From: Pseudomonadales bacterium | GTDB taxonomy: Bacteria > Pseudomonadota > Gammaproteobacteria > Pseudomonadales > Azotimanducaceae | Reading direction: 5' to 3' | DNA: 64,000 bases | Assembly (NCBI GenBank): GCA_022827905.1 | Contig: JAJEIQ010000067.1 | Location: 1-64,000 of the forward strand | Part shown: positions 1-7,757 of the stretch, piece by piece | How positions within the stretch are numbered: position 1 is the stretch's first letter | How the letters are laid out: each line of letters opens with the position of its first letter | Notes under the pieces: generated by a model | Databases searched by the model: none | The model's input: only the letters and a program-made list of their open reading frames with translations | What the model was told of the DNA's origin: nothing | Position numbers and translations under genes: made by a program

Positions 1-140
1 CTTGGCCTCCGGGAGTGAAATCCCGAAAGGGCACCAAACGGCGCCGCCGCGTTCAAGTCAGCACCACCAAAATACGCTGAAAAACGCCCCTTATTCATGC
101 AGTTATGTAAACTACGGGCTCAGTTAACCGGACACTAGTG
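1..140 (-). mobile_element. right end of an IS4-family element (rest lies outside the window)
   Basis: Positions 123-140 (GTTAACCGGACACTAGTG) are identical to the right terminal inverted repeat of the complete IS at 7758-9085. The preceding ~130 bases match that IS's upstream region with many substitutions: both have CTCCGGGAGTG, TTCAAGTC, TTCATGC and similar runs in the same order. This is therefore the transposase-upstream end of a related but diverged copy, in the same orientation, whose transposase lies left of position 1. The left target duplication cannot be seen. It abuts the broken MFS gene directly. Confidence 0.85.
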
Positions 141-1354
141 ACGTTGGGTTGATTCTCATGCTCGCAAGGGTCTCGGACGTGATCACCGATCCGTTGATCG
201 GTGCCCTGAGCGACCGCACCCGCAGCCGGTTCGGGCGGCGCAAGCCGTGGATGGGGGCGGGTTGCGCCCTGATGACGGCGTCAGCCTTCCTGCTGTTCAA
301 CCCACCTGGCGAGGTATCCAATCTCTACCTGCTGACCGGCTCGGTCGCCTTGTGGCTCGGTTGGACGCTGATCAACATTCCCTACTACGCTTGGGGAGCC
401 GAGCTGTCGGACAGCTACCACGAACGAACGCGCATCACCGGCTGGCGCCAGGCGTTCGCCTTTTTCGGCAACGTCAGCGTGCTGGCCGTGCCGGTGCTGG
501 CCGGACAGATGACCGGCTATGGGAGCCTGCCTCGGGAGGGCTTGACCATCATCGGCTCCATGGCGTTGGTGGCCCTGCCGGTGATGATCACGGTCACCCT
601 GCTGGGGGTGCGCGAGCGCGCCAACGTGCGTCCGGTGCGCTCGCCGATGATCGGCAACCTGCGCGTTATGGCCCGCAACGGCTCGTTCCTGCTGCTGTTC
701 TTCGGCTTCCTGCTGCAGTCCTTGGGTACCGGTTGGGGCGGGGCGACCTTCATGCTGTTCGCGAGCTACGTCATCGAAGCGGAAGCCCAGACCCAGGCCA
801 TTCTGCTGGGTTATTACGGCTTTAACGTCGTCTCCCTGCCGATTTGGGTGGCCATTGCCCAGCGCATCGGCAAGAAGCCCACTTGGGTGGCGGGGGGCGT
901 GATGTTCGTGTTCGTGACGCCGCTGTTCCTGTTGCTCGGTGCCGGCGACCTGTGCTGGTTCTTTCTGGTGTTGGCGCTCTACGGCATTGCCGGGGGCAAT
1001 TTTGCTGCCATCTCCATGTCGATGAAGGCGGACGTGATCGAGATTGCCTCGCGCCGTTCCGGGGAGGACATCGCCGCTTCCTACATCGCGGTGTGGTCGC
1101 TGGGCCAGAAGCTGGTCGGCGCCTTGGCGCTTGGCATGGCGTTGCCGCTGCTGGAGGCGCTCGGCTTCTCGGCCAACAGCGACAACAGCGCCCAGGCCAT
1201 ACGCATGCTGTCCTACATCTATGTGCTGCCGCCTTGGCTGTTCTACGCGCTGTCGGTTGCGGTGATTTGGCGCTACCCCATCTCCGCAGCGCGGCTGGCG
1301 AGAATCCGCGAACGATTTGATCGGCGCGACGCACGCCGGGCGGCCGTGGCCTGA
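141..1354 (+). pseudogene. MFS transporter (GPH sugar:cation symporter type), 5' end removed by an IS
   Basis: The readable frame gives about 400 residues of a Major Facilitator protein of the glycoside-pentoside-hexuronide:cation symporter type. The diagnostic loop after TM2 is visible (ARVSDVITDPLIG followed by SDRTRSRFGRRKPW), with further hydrophobic segments through to the C-terminus. Family members have about 35-45 residues including TM1 before this loop. Here the frame instead runs straight back into the IS terminal repeat at 140, and the codons just after the junction (reading VGLILMLARVSD) are already mid-helix. The only starts are a TTG at 149 and a nearby ATG inside the helix. I infer a knocked-out inner-membrane transporter; substrate unknown. 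The next gene is a P450. Confidence 0.85.
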
Positions 1355-1446
1355 ACGGGGCCCAGTTGCCCGGCCGATGGCCAAGGTCGTCCGTCAGCTT
1401 GCCAGACAACCCTGTCTCAGCCATTCTAGGTTCTTCCCAAGGGAGG

Positions 1447-2778
1447 ATGGATCCATTGAAGACCCCTAATCACGAACTCAGTCCGATGAAGTGTCCGATG
1501 ACGCTTGCCGACGTGGACCTGTTCGGTCCGGGTGCGCCGGAGCATTGGTACGAGGCCTATGAAATCCTGCATCGCGAGGCGCCCGTGCACCGCCTCCTCG
1601 GCGAAGGCCCCACCCCGGACAAGGACGCCTACATCCTCACCAAGTACGACGACATTGCCTTGGTGGTGCGCGACCCGGTGCGCTTTCCGCCGCTGATGTC
1701 GCTGGGGCTTAAGGACCTCAACGAATCAGGTGTCCCGCCAGAGGACGTGCCCAACCTCAACACCATGATGGCGTCGATGATGACGCTGCGTCCCACCAAT
1801 GCGCTGTATCGCTCCCATCGGCAGGAGTTGACGGATCCTTGGGTGGGACCGGGCGCCTCCCGCAATGCGGAGATGATCCGGCGGCATGTGGACGACCTGA
1901 TCGACAACTGGATCGACAACGATCCTGCCGAGGTGGAGTTCATCTCCGAATTCGCCCGGCCGCTGCCGCAGCGGGTGATGAACAGCATTCTCGGCTTTCC
2001 CCAGGAAGACATCGCCTTGGTGGAGAAGTGGGGCGCCGCGCAGGTGGCGGCGTTCGTCTACGGCAAGGGCCACCGGAATCTGCTTAACGAGGAGCAGACG
2101 CGCGAGCAGTTCGAGGCGCTTGATGAGTTCGCGGAGTACGTTGACGGGCACATCGAGGACCGCCGGCGCCGGCCCAAGGACGACATGATCACCTTCCTCA
2201 CCCAAGTGACCTACGAGGCATTGGGCCGCAAGCTGACTAACCTGGAGATCAACGGCATTGTCTATGCCATGGTCATCGGCGGGCTGGAGACCACCCAATA
2301 CGCCATCGAGGAGCAGGCGCAATTGCTGTGCGAGCGCGACGGCGTGTTTGCCGCCGTCAAGCAGGACCGCAGCAAGCTGCGCCACTTCACGGAGGAGGGC
2401 ATGCGCCTGCGTTCGCCCACCCAAGGGCTGTCCACCCGCATCACCACCCAGGACGAGGTCTTTCAGGGCGTCACCGTGCCGGCGGGTTCGCAACTGCACT
2501 TGCGTTGGGGGGCGGCCAACATCGATGGGGAGGAATTCGAGTGCCCTCACGAGCTTCAGCTCGACCGCAAGGCTGTCAGTCGGCACCTGACGTTCTCCCA
2601 AGGGCCGCGGGTGTGCCCTGGCGCCCACCTCTCACGGCTTGAGCAGACCATTGCCTGGGACCGGCTGCTCGACCGCATCGACCATCTGGAGTACGCGCCG
2701 GGCAACAGCTTCCTGCACCAGCCGGGCATCATGCTGGGCACGCTGGAGCTGAAGCTCAGGTTCACTAAGGCCGCCTAG
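1447..2778 (+). CDS. cytochrome P450
   Basis: A soluble bacterial class I-type cytochrome P450 monooxygenase of about 443 residues, expected to take electrons from a ferredoxin or flavodoxin partner not seen here. The I-helix oxygen-activation motif GGLETT lies near residue 278, the K-helix ExxR pair is E317/R320, and the heme loop FSQGPRVCPG has the thiolate ligand at Cys390. There is no N-terminal membrane anchor. I took the ATG at 1447. The ATGs at 1486 and 1498 are also possible because the GGGAGG at 1441 touches the first ATG. An SDR follows 12 bases after the stop, so the two are probably co-transcribed and may oxidise then dehydrogenate one lipophilic substrate; this pathway is inferred. 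Confidence 0.9.
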   Translation: MDPLKTPNHELSPMKCPMTLADVDLFGPGAPEHWYEAYEILHREAPVHRLLGEGPTPDKDAYILTKYDDIALVVRDPVRFPPLMSLGLKDLNESGVPPEDVPNLNTMMASMMTLRPTNALYRSHRQELTDPWVGPGASRNAEMIRRHVDDLIDNWIDNDPAEVEFISEFARPLPQRVMNSILGFPQEDIALVEKWGAAQVAAFVYGKGHRNLLNEEQTREQFEALDEFAEYVDGHIEDRRRRPKDDMITFLTQVTYEALGRKLTNLEINGIVYAMVIGGLETTQYAIEEQAQLLCERDGVFAAVKQDRSKLRHFTEEGMRLRSPTQGLSTRITTQDEVFQGVTVPAGSQLHLRWGAANIDGEEFECPHELQLDRKAVSRHLTFSQGPRVCPGAHLSRLEQTIAWDRLLDRIDHLEYAPGNSFLHQPGIMLGTLELKLRFTKAA

Positions 2779-2790
2779 GAGGCTTAGGGA

Positions 2791-3567
2791 ATGCAGCTTG
2801 AAGGCAGGGTGGCGGCGGTCACCGGCGGCACGGCGGGCATTGGCCGCGGGATCGCCGAGGCCTTTCTGGCCGAAGGCGCGCAGGTGGCGCTCATGGCCCG
2901 CAACCGGGACAAGGCCGAGCGGGTGCTCGCCGAACTGGACGTGGGCGACCGAGCGGTCTTCATCGCTGGCGATGCCATGGTGCAGGCCGAAGTGGAAGGC
3001 TTCATCGACCAAGCGGTTGCGCATTTCGGGCGCTTGGACGTGCTGGTTAACAACGCGGGCGGTGCCGGCGACCTGCAGCCGCTGGTGGACCTCTCCGACG
3101 AAGCCTTCGACTTGGCGATCAAGTGGAATCTCTACTCCACCTTCTGGGCCACCCGCCGGGTGCTGCCGGGCATGTTGGAGCGCGGCTTCGGGCGCATCAT
3201 CAACATCTCCTCCGTCGAGGGCAAGATTGGCAAGCCGGTGTTCACGGCCTACACCGCGGCCAAGCACGCGGTCAACGGCTTGACCAAGTCGCTGGCCCAG
3301 GAAGTCAGCGCCCAAGGCGTCACGGTCAACGCCATCTGCCCGGGCTTGGTCATCACCGACATCGTCAAGGACAACGGCCCGGCCACGGCTGAGGCGATGG
3401 GCCTGTCTTTCGACGAGATGGTGGACCTGTTCGCCCAGGAATCGGCCATCAAGCGGCCCAACACTGTTGAGGAGGTGGCCGCCGTCGCCGTGCTGCTGGC
3501 CAGCGACGCGGGCGGCGGCATCACCGGGGCCACCCTGAGCGTGGATGGCGGATCGGCGCCTTACTAA
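2791..3567 (+). CDS. short-chain dehydrogenase/reductase (SDR)
   Basis: A classical SDR of 258 residues, a cytosolic NAD(P)-dependent oxidoreductase. It shows the Rossmann glycine motif TGGTAGIGRG near the N-terminus, the NNAG motif at about residue 89, a catalytic Ser in NISSVEG, and the YTAAK Tyr-Lys pair at about residue 155. The C-terminus ends in DGG, typical of the family. An AGGAGG ribosome binding site just upstream fixes the ATG at 2791. It lies between the P450 and alkB genes with gaps of about 10 bases, so these three form one transcription unit. Substrate cannot be told from sequence; a P450-generated alcohol is a reasonable guess. Confidence 0.9.
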   Translation: MQLEGRVAAVTGGTAGIGRGIAEAFLAEGAQVALMARNRDKAERVLAELDVGDRAVFIAGDAMVQAEVEGFIDQAVAHFGRLDVLVNNAGGAGDLQPLVDLSDEAFDLAIKWNLYSTFWATRRVLPGMLERGFGRIINISSVEGKIGKPVFTAYTAAKHAVNGLTKSLAQEVSAQGVTVNAICPGLVITDIVKDNGPATAEAMGLSFDEMVDLFAQESAIKRPNTVEEVAAVAVLLASDAGGGITGATLSVDGGSAPY

Positions 3568-3576
3568 AGGACGATC

Positions 3577-4191
3577 ATGGCTGGCGCCGAAGTCATCGAA
3601 CTGCGTGACGGTACGGTTCGCTTTGTGGAGCGGCTGTTTTCCGCCGCGGAAAACGAGCGCTGGTTCACAGCGCTGCGTGATGGAACCCGGTGGCGGCAGG
3701 AGGAGATTTGCCTGTTTGGCCGCAAACGACGCCAGCCCCGCTTGACCGCTTGGCACGGCGACCCCGGCGCGGCCTACTGCTATTCCGGCATTCGCCTCCA
3801 CCCGGAGCCTTGGACTGAGGATCTGTTGGCGATCAAGGCGCGGATCGAAGCGGCGTCGGCAACCCGCTTTAACAGCGTGCTGCTGAACTACTACCGGGAT
3901 GGCCAGGACAGCATGGGCTGGCACAGCGATGACGAGCCCGAACTCGGCGATAACCCGCTGATCGGCTCCGTCAGCCTAGGCGCCGCCCGGCGCTTTCGGA
4001 TGCGGCACAAGGCCGACCCCAAGGTGCAAGTGGCTTGGAACCTGCCGGGCGGCAGCTACTTGGAGATGGGTGGCGCCCTGCAAAGGCACTGGCGGCACTG
4101 CGTCCCCAAGGTGGCTTCCAAAACGGGCGTCGGCCCGCGCATCAATCTGACGTTCCGCAGAATCAGCGCTGGAGCGACTCCATCACGCTGA
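3577..4191 (+). CDS. AlkB-like alpha-ketoglutarate-dependent dioxygenase
   Basis: A 204-residue Fe(II)/2-oxoglutarate dioxygenase of the AlkB family, which oxidatively removes alkyl groups from DNA or RNA bases. The iron ligands are visible: His116 and Asp118 in WHSDDEPE, and a distal His (171 or 174 in QRHWRHC). The 2-oxoglutarate-binding R-x5-R is R188...R194 in RINLTFR. It lies 9 bases after the SDR stop. Its last 29 bases overlap the end of the convergent ADP-ribosylglycohydrolase gene. It is closer in layout to eukaryote-type ALKBH2/3-like bacterial proteins than to E. coli AlkB, judged by eye only. Confidence 0.88.
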   Translation: MAGAEVIELRDGTVRFVERLFSAAENERWFTALRDGTRWRQEEICLFGRKRRQPRLTAWHGDPGAAYCYSGIRLHPEPWTEDLLAIKARIEAASATRFNSVLLNYYRDGQDSMGWHSDDEPELGDNPLIGSVSLGAARRFRMRHKADPKVQVAWNLPGGSYLEMGGALQRHWRHCVPKVASKTGVGPRINLTFRRISAGATPSR

Positions 4192-5224
4192 GGGTCCGGG
4201 TGGTCAGATCATCCAAGCTGAGTTCGGATTGGCCTGCGAGGTTGACGCCCACCCGGCCCTGCCAAGGGGCAAGCCAAGGGTCTGGAATGGGCTTTCCCTG
4301 CAATCCCCAGAGTCCGCCGACGGTGGCGCCGTTGCAGTCGGTGTCGAGCCCTGCGGCCACCGCATCGCCGATGGCTGCCCCGAAATCGTCCGGATGGGAG
4401 AGCAGGGACCACACGACGATGGCGAGATTATTGAGCGTGTGGACCGGCGAGAGGTCCGCATAACGGGCGCGGATTCGGGCGCCGCCTTGGGGGTCGTTCC
4501 GGCAGGTCATGCCCAGCTCGACAGCCTCCCGGGCGCCGGAGGTGGACTTCAAGAAGGGCAGCGTCCGCTCCACCGCCTCATCGAGCGAGCCGCAAACGGG
4601 AATCTGCGAACCGGCCACGGCCACGAACACCGCGCCGCCAACGCCGTCGCCGCGATGGGAGAGCGCGGCATCCGCCGTCGCTAGCCGGGCCGCGAGTTCG
4701 GCATCGCCGGGCGCGACCCATCCGTAAACGTCGGTGCGAATCTGCGCGCCGATCCAATCGTTGTAGGGGTTGTCGGCGCATTCCGCGAGATCGAACCCGG
4801 GCTCCCCGCGTTCCGCAAACCAAGTGTCACCCTTCATCAGCAGGGTGCGGTAGGCGGCCCGTTCAGCGGTGTAGGTGGCCGCTGCGGGCAGGTTGCGCAG
4901 CCAGCTTTGGGCGACTTGCACCGTGCTGAGCTCGCGTCCGTGCCGTTCGAGCATCATCAGGGCCAGCACCGAGTAGTGGATGTCGTCGTCGGGTTCGCTG
5001 CGCGTCATCCATTGGCGGCAGCAGGCCTTCGATGGGGCCACCAGCGGCTCCCGTTCGTTGAACGGAACATAGTCACGCAATGGCAGGGCGTTGGCTTCCT
5101 CAAGGTAGGCGGTGAGCGCCTCATGCCCGTTGCGCATCGACAGCAACTCGACTGGCTTGCCGAGCATGCAGCCGGAGATGCGGCCCTGCCAAGCGTTGCG
5201 GATCCTGGATTGGCTGTCATTCAT
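4163..5224 (-). CDS. ADP-ribosylglycohydrolase family protein (DraG-like)
   Basis: A 353-residue member of the ADP-ribosyl-glycohydrolase fold, which removes ADP-ribose from proteins, nucleic acids or small molecules using two metal ions. The N-terminal metal-binding segment is seen in PDDDIHYS, preceded by the typical opening RISGCMLGKPVE. The C-terminal aspartates are in LDTDCNGATVGGLWG, a strong signature for the family. It is transcribed convergently with alkB (29-base overlap) and followed downstream by nothing on its own strand. The SnoaL-like gene lies 27 bases upstream on the same strand, so they may form an operon. The biological target is unknown. Confidence 0.87.
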   Translation of the reverse strand: MNDSQSRIRNAWQGRISGCMLGKPVELLSMRNGHEALTAYLEEANALPLRDYVPFNEREPLVAPSKACCRQWMTRSEPDDDIHYSVLALMMLERHGRELSTVQVAQSWLRNLPAAATYTAERAAYRTLLMKGDTWFAERGEPGFDLAECADNPYNDWIGAQIRTDVYGWVAPGDAELAARLATADAALSHRGDGVGGAVFVAVAGSQIPVCGSLDEAVERTLPFLKSTSGAREAVELGMTCRNDPQGGARIRARYADLSPVHTLNNLAIVVWSLLSHPDDFGAAIGDAVAAGLDTDCNGATVGGLWGLQGKPIPDPWLAPWQGRVGVNLAGQSELSLDDLTTRTLSVMESLQR

Positions 5225-5251
5225 TCCAGAACGCGCTGCGCTGGTAGCGGA

Positions 5252-5662
5252 CTAACTTTCCTCGGACTTCAGGATGTCGTACACGCGCTTTTGGAAGTAC
5301 CAGCGGCCGTCCACCTTGACGTAGTCGTCTTCGTAACGGCCGACCACGAAGCGTTTGCCGCCTTCCTTGTCGTGCAGCTCCTCCTGCTGGTACCAGGTGC
5401 CGTGGGCGGTGTCGCCATCGACGACGATCGGCCCCGCCGAGGCGTAGAAGCCTACGAAGGAGAAGCCTGCCATCGCCCCTTGCCAAACGGGGAAGAAGTT
5501 CGCCTTGCCGGTGATGTCGCCGGCGCCGGGCAGGCACCAAGTGGCGTCGTCGCGCCAATTGGCCGCCCAAGCGTCACCATCGAAGCGCATGACGGCATCG
5601 TTGTAGGATTCCACGAGTTCGCGGATGGCGAGGCGGTCTTCGACCGGTCCACTGCTGATCAT
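5252..5662 (-). CDS. SnoaL/NTF2-like domain protein
   Basis: A small single-domain protein (136 residues) of the NTF2-like cone fold, the SnoaL_4 type often found with ring-hydroxylating enzymes, isomerases and polyketide cyclases. The pattern RLAIRELVESYNDAVMRFDGDAWAANW near the start is typical, followed by WCLPG and the beta sheet ending WYFQKRVYD. I placed the start at the ATG at 5662 because GGGAGGGC precedes it; a frame extension to 5701 has no such site. No catalytic residues can be assigned with confidence. The ADP-ribosylglycohydrolase gene follows on the same strand. Confidence 0.82.
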   Translation of the reverse strand: MISSGPVEDRLAIRELVESYNDAVMRFDGDAWAANWRDDATWCLPGAGDITGKANFFPVWQGAMAGFSFVGFYASAGPIVVDGDTAHGTWYQQEELHDKEGGKRFVVGRYEDDYVKVDGRWYFQKRVYDILKSEES

Positions 5663-5764
5663 GTTCTGCCCTCCCTTGGGGTGTGATTTCCGAAGGCGCA
5701 TCTAATCACGTTGTTGGCGCAAAAACGAGATGCCCTGGCACCAAGGCTTCCCCTGCTTTGGGGC

Positions 5765-5796
5765 GAGGGCGCGAACCTTCGGTTCGTTATGCCCTC
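5765..5796. repeat. REP-like palindrome, GAGGGC...GCCCTC type
   Basis: An imperfect hairpin: GAGGGCGCGAACC and GGTTCGTTATGCCCTC enclose a TT-C centre. The same sequence occurs inverted at 7696-7727. Both lie in intergenic or gene-start positions, as expected for a dispersed REP-like family. The region 5663-5881 around it contains no other gene that I can support. Confidence 0.7.
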
Positions 5797-5881
5797 GAGC
5801 CGATCGCCGTTCGAGGCTTTCCCTCCCGCGCTGTCGGCTGCCGCTTATACTGTGCTGACTTTCCGCACTTGAGTACGCACC

Positions 5882-6496
5882 ATGTCAAAACCCAAACTCT
5901 ACGGCATCGCCGGGTCGCGGGCCATTCGCTCGCTCTGGGCCATTGAGGAAACCGGCATCGACTACGAGCACGTGCCGGTGGGCTTTGGCGAGGACTCGAA
6001 GGCCGCCGAGTATCTCGCTATCAACCCGAACGGCCGAATACCCGCCCTGGTGGACGGCAACCTCATCCTGTTTGAGTCCATGGCCATCAACCTCTACTTG
6101 GCCAAGACCTACGCCAAAGCCCTGTATCCGGTCGATCCGACGGCAGAGGCGTTGGCCATCCAATGGTCCGTGTGGGGGATCAGCGAAATCGAGGATCTGC
6201 AGATTCGCATTGCCCTGCAGAAGTTCTTCACGCCGGAAGACGAGCGCGACCCGGCGGTCATTGCCGAAGCCGAAGCCGGCTTGGCCAGACCCTTCAAGGT
6301 GCTTGACCAGCACTTGGACGGCCGGGATTGGCTGGTGGGCGACGCCTTCAGCATCGCGGACTTGAACCTGGCGGGCGTGATGTCCCTGCTGCAGCTCGTG
6401 GAGGTGGACCTCTCCGGCTACCCCAACATCCAGCGCTGGGCCAACGCCTGCCTCGCCCGGCCAGCCTACGCCCGGGCGCAGCGTCTAGGAGACTAG
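5882..6496 (+). CDS. glutathione S-transferase family protein
   Basis: A cytosolic GST of 204 residues. The N-terminal thioredoxin-like domain shows YGIAGSRAIRSLWAIEE, the cis-Pro segment NGRIPALVDG, and the glutathione gamma-glutamyl-binding ESMAINLYLA at about residues 66-75. The C-terminal helical domain contains DWLVGDAFSIADLNLAG, whose Asp is the usual N-capping residue. The catalytic residue is probably the Ser in GSRA, since there is no N-terminal Tyr in register. It stands alone on the plus strand and overlaps the end of the convergent serine hydrolase by 4 bases. Substrate unknown. Confidence 0.9.
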   Translation: MSKPKLYGIAGSRAIRSLWAIEETGIDYEHVPVGFGEDSKAAEYLAINPNGRIPALVDGNLILFESMAINLYLAKTYAKALYPVDPTAEALAIQWSVWGISEIEDLQIRIALQKFFTPEDERDPAVIAEAEAGLARPFKVLDQHLDGRDWLVGDAFSIADLNLAGVMSLLQLVEVDLSGYPNIQRWANACLARPAYARAQRLGD

Positions 6497-7755
6497 TCTT
6501 CGATGGCCGCGTACACCTGATCGAGGAAGGAGGCCACGTCGAACTCGGTGGGTTCGTTGGTGCCGTGGTAGTTGCCGTCCTCCCGAACCGGGCGCCCGTC
6601 GCCCACTCGCGTGTAACGGCTGAAGCGGGTCGCCACGAGGTCGGCATCCGGATAGATCCCGACGATCTGCCCGTGCAGGCCGAGGGCGACGAAGCCCACG
6701 CCGCCGCCCGGCCACCAATAGAAGCCGTAGTCGTCGTTGTAGGCGGGCTCCGTGCTGGTGGTGAACCAGTCGTTCGACAGCACCGCCTGGCCGTTCCATT
6801 GGCCGCGCCGGGCAAACAGCAGGCCGAAGCGGGCGAAGTGCCTCGGCATGGCGTCGAGGCAGCAGTAGGTCATGACGTGGCCGGCTGAGTCCGTCCACCA
6901 GTCACCGGAGAAGCCGATCGTTGCGCCGATGCGGGTGTCCAGATAGGCCTCGGCGCTCATGCCCGTGGCCACCCGCACCACTTCCCCAGCCAGCATCACG
7001 TCAGAGTTGGAGTAGTCGTAGAGCTTGTCGCCTGGCGTCCCGGTCAGGGCGCGGTCGATGGACATCTGCAGCTGGTCGGCCCCCTCGTAGAACTCGCCGC
7101 CGTCGAGGATTTCCAGGGCGGTGCGCACCGTCATCATGTGGCGCAGGGTGATCGCCGCCTTGTCCGTGTCCTGCCAGGCGGGAATGAAGTCCGCCATCGA
7201 TTGATCCAAGGAGTCGATCAAGCCGTCGTCCAGGGCCGCGCCGACCAAGGCGCTGGTGAAGCTCTTGGCCACCGACCAACTGGTGGCTTGGTCGCTTGCC
7301 TCGCGGTCGTCGGCATACCGTTCGGCGACGATGCGGCCATTGCGGACGATGATTACCGCGCCGGTGTCCGCCCCGTCGGCGAACGCGTAGTCGATGGCTG
7401 ACTCGAGCGCATCGGGGCACAGGCCTTGGGATTCGGGGGTGGCGCTCTCCCATTCCAAGCCCGGCCAAGCGGCCTCGAATGGGCCGCTGGCCACATCGAC
7501 CGAACAGCCGGATGCGGGTGTCTCGGTCGCTGGCGGCGGGGCGGCGGGCTGCGGCGCGGGGGCAGGTGACGAACTGCCGCCACCGCCGCAAGCACCCAGC
7601 ACAATCACCAGCGCGGCGACGGCATTTCGGGAAGGACGGCGCTTTGCGCCGTGCGAGGGCGGGACGCCCTCGCTCCGAGGGGGGGTGCCCGGAGCGAGGG
7701 CATAACGAACCAAAGGTTCGCGCCCTCGTCCTGAAGCGAGGAAATGTCGTTCCAT
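6493..7755 (-). CDS. beta-lactamase-family serine hydrolase, lipoprotein; start uncertain
   Basis: A class C beta-lactamase/DD-peptidase-like serine hydrolase, probably an outer- or inner-membrane-anchored periplasmic enzyme. The active-site SxxK is SVAK (Ser161 counted from 7755), and the second motif is Tyr-Ser-Asn in YDYSNSD. A hydrophobic stretch ending in LGAC followed by a Gly/Ser/Pro-rich linker is a lipobox. The only ATG in frame is at 7755, about 45 residues before the hydrophobic core. Those residues are encoded by the REP-like palindromes at 7654-7727, so either the true start is a rare codon downstream or the repeat now supplies the N-terminus. The ATG itself lies in the IS target duplication. 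Esterase or peptidase activity cannot be separated. Confidence 0.8.
   Translation of the reverse strand: MERHFLASGRGREPLVRYALAPGTPPRSEGVPPSHGAKRRPSRNAVAALVIVLGACGGGGSSSPAPAPQPAAPPPATETPASGCSVDVASGPFEAAWPGLEWESATPESQGLCPDALESAIDYAFADGADTGAVIIVRNGRIVAERYADDREASDQATSWSVAKSFTSALVGAALDDGLIDSLDQSMADFIPAWQDTDKAAITLRHMMTVRTALEILDGGEFYEGADQLQMSIDRALTGTPGDKLYDYSNSDVMLAGEVVRVATGMSAEAYLDTRIGATIGFSGDWWTDSAGHVMTYCCLDAMPRHFARFGLLFARRGQWNGQAVLSNDWFTTSTEPAYNDDYGFYWWPGGGVGFVALGLHGQIVGIYPDADLVATRFSRYTRVGDGRPVREDGNYHGTNEPTEFDVASFLDQVYAAIED
7654..7727. repeat. two adjacent REP-like palindromes
   Basis: The first unit (7654-7677) contains GAGGGCGGGACGCCCTC followed by GCTCCG; the same 24-base core recurs at 31748-31771 and, inverted, at 57494-57517. 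The second unit (7696-7727) is the inverse of the hairpin at 5765-5796. They lie in the first codons of the serine hydrolase reading frame. Confidence 0.75.
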
Positions 7756-7757
7756 GT

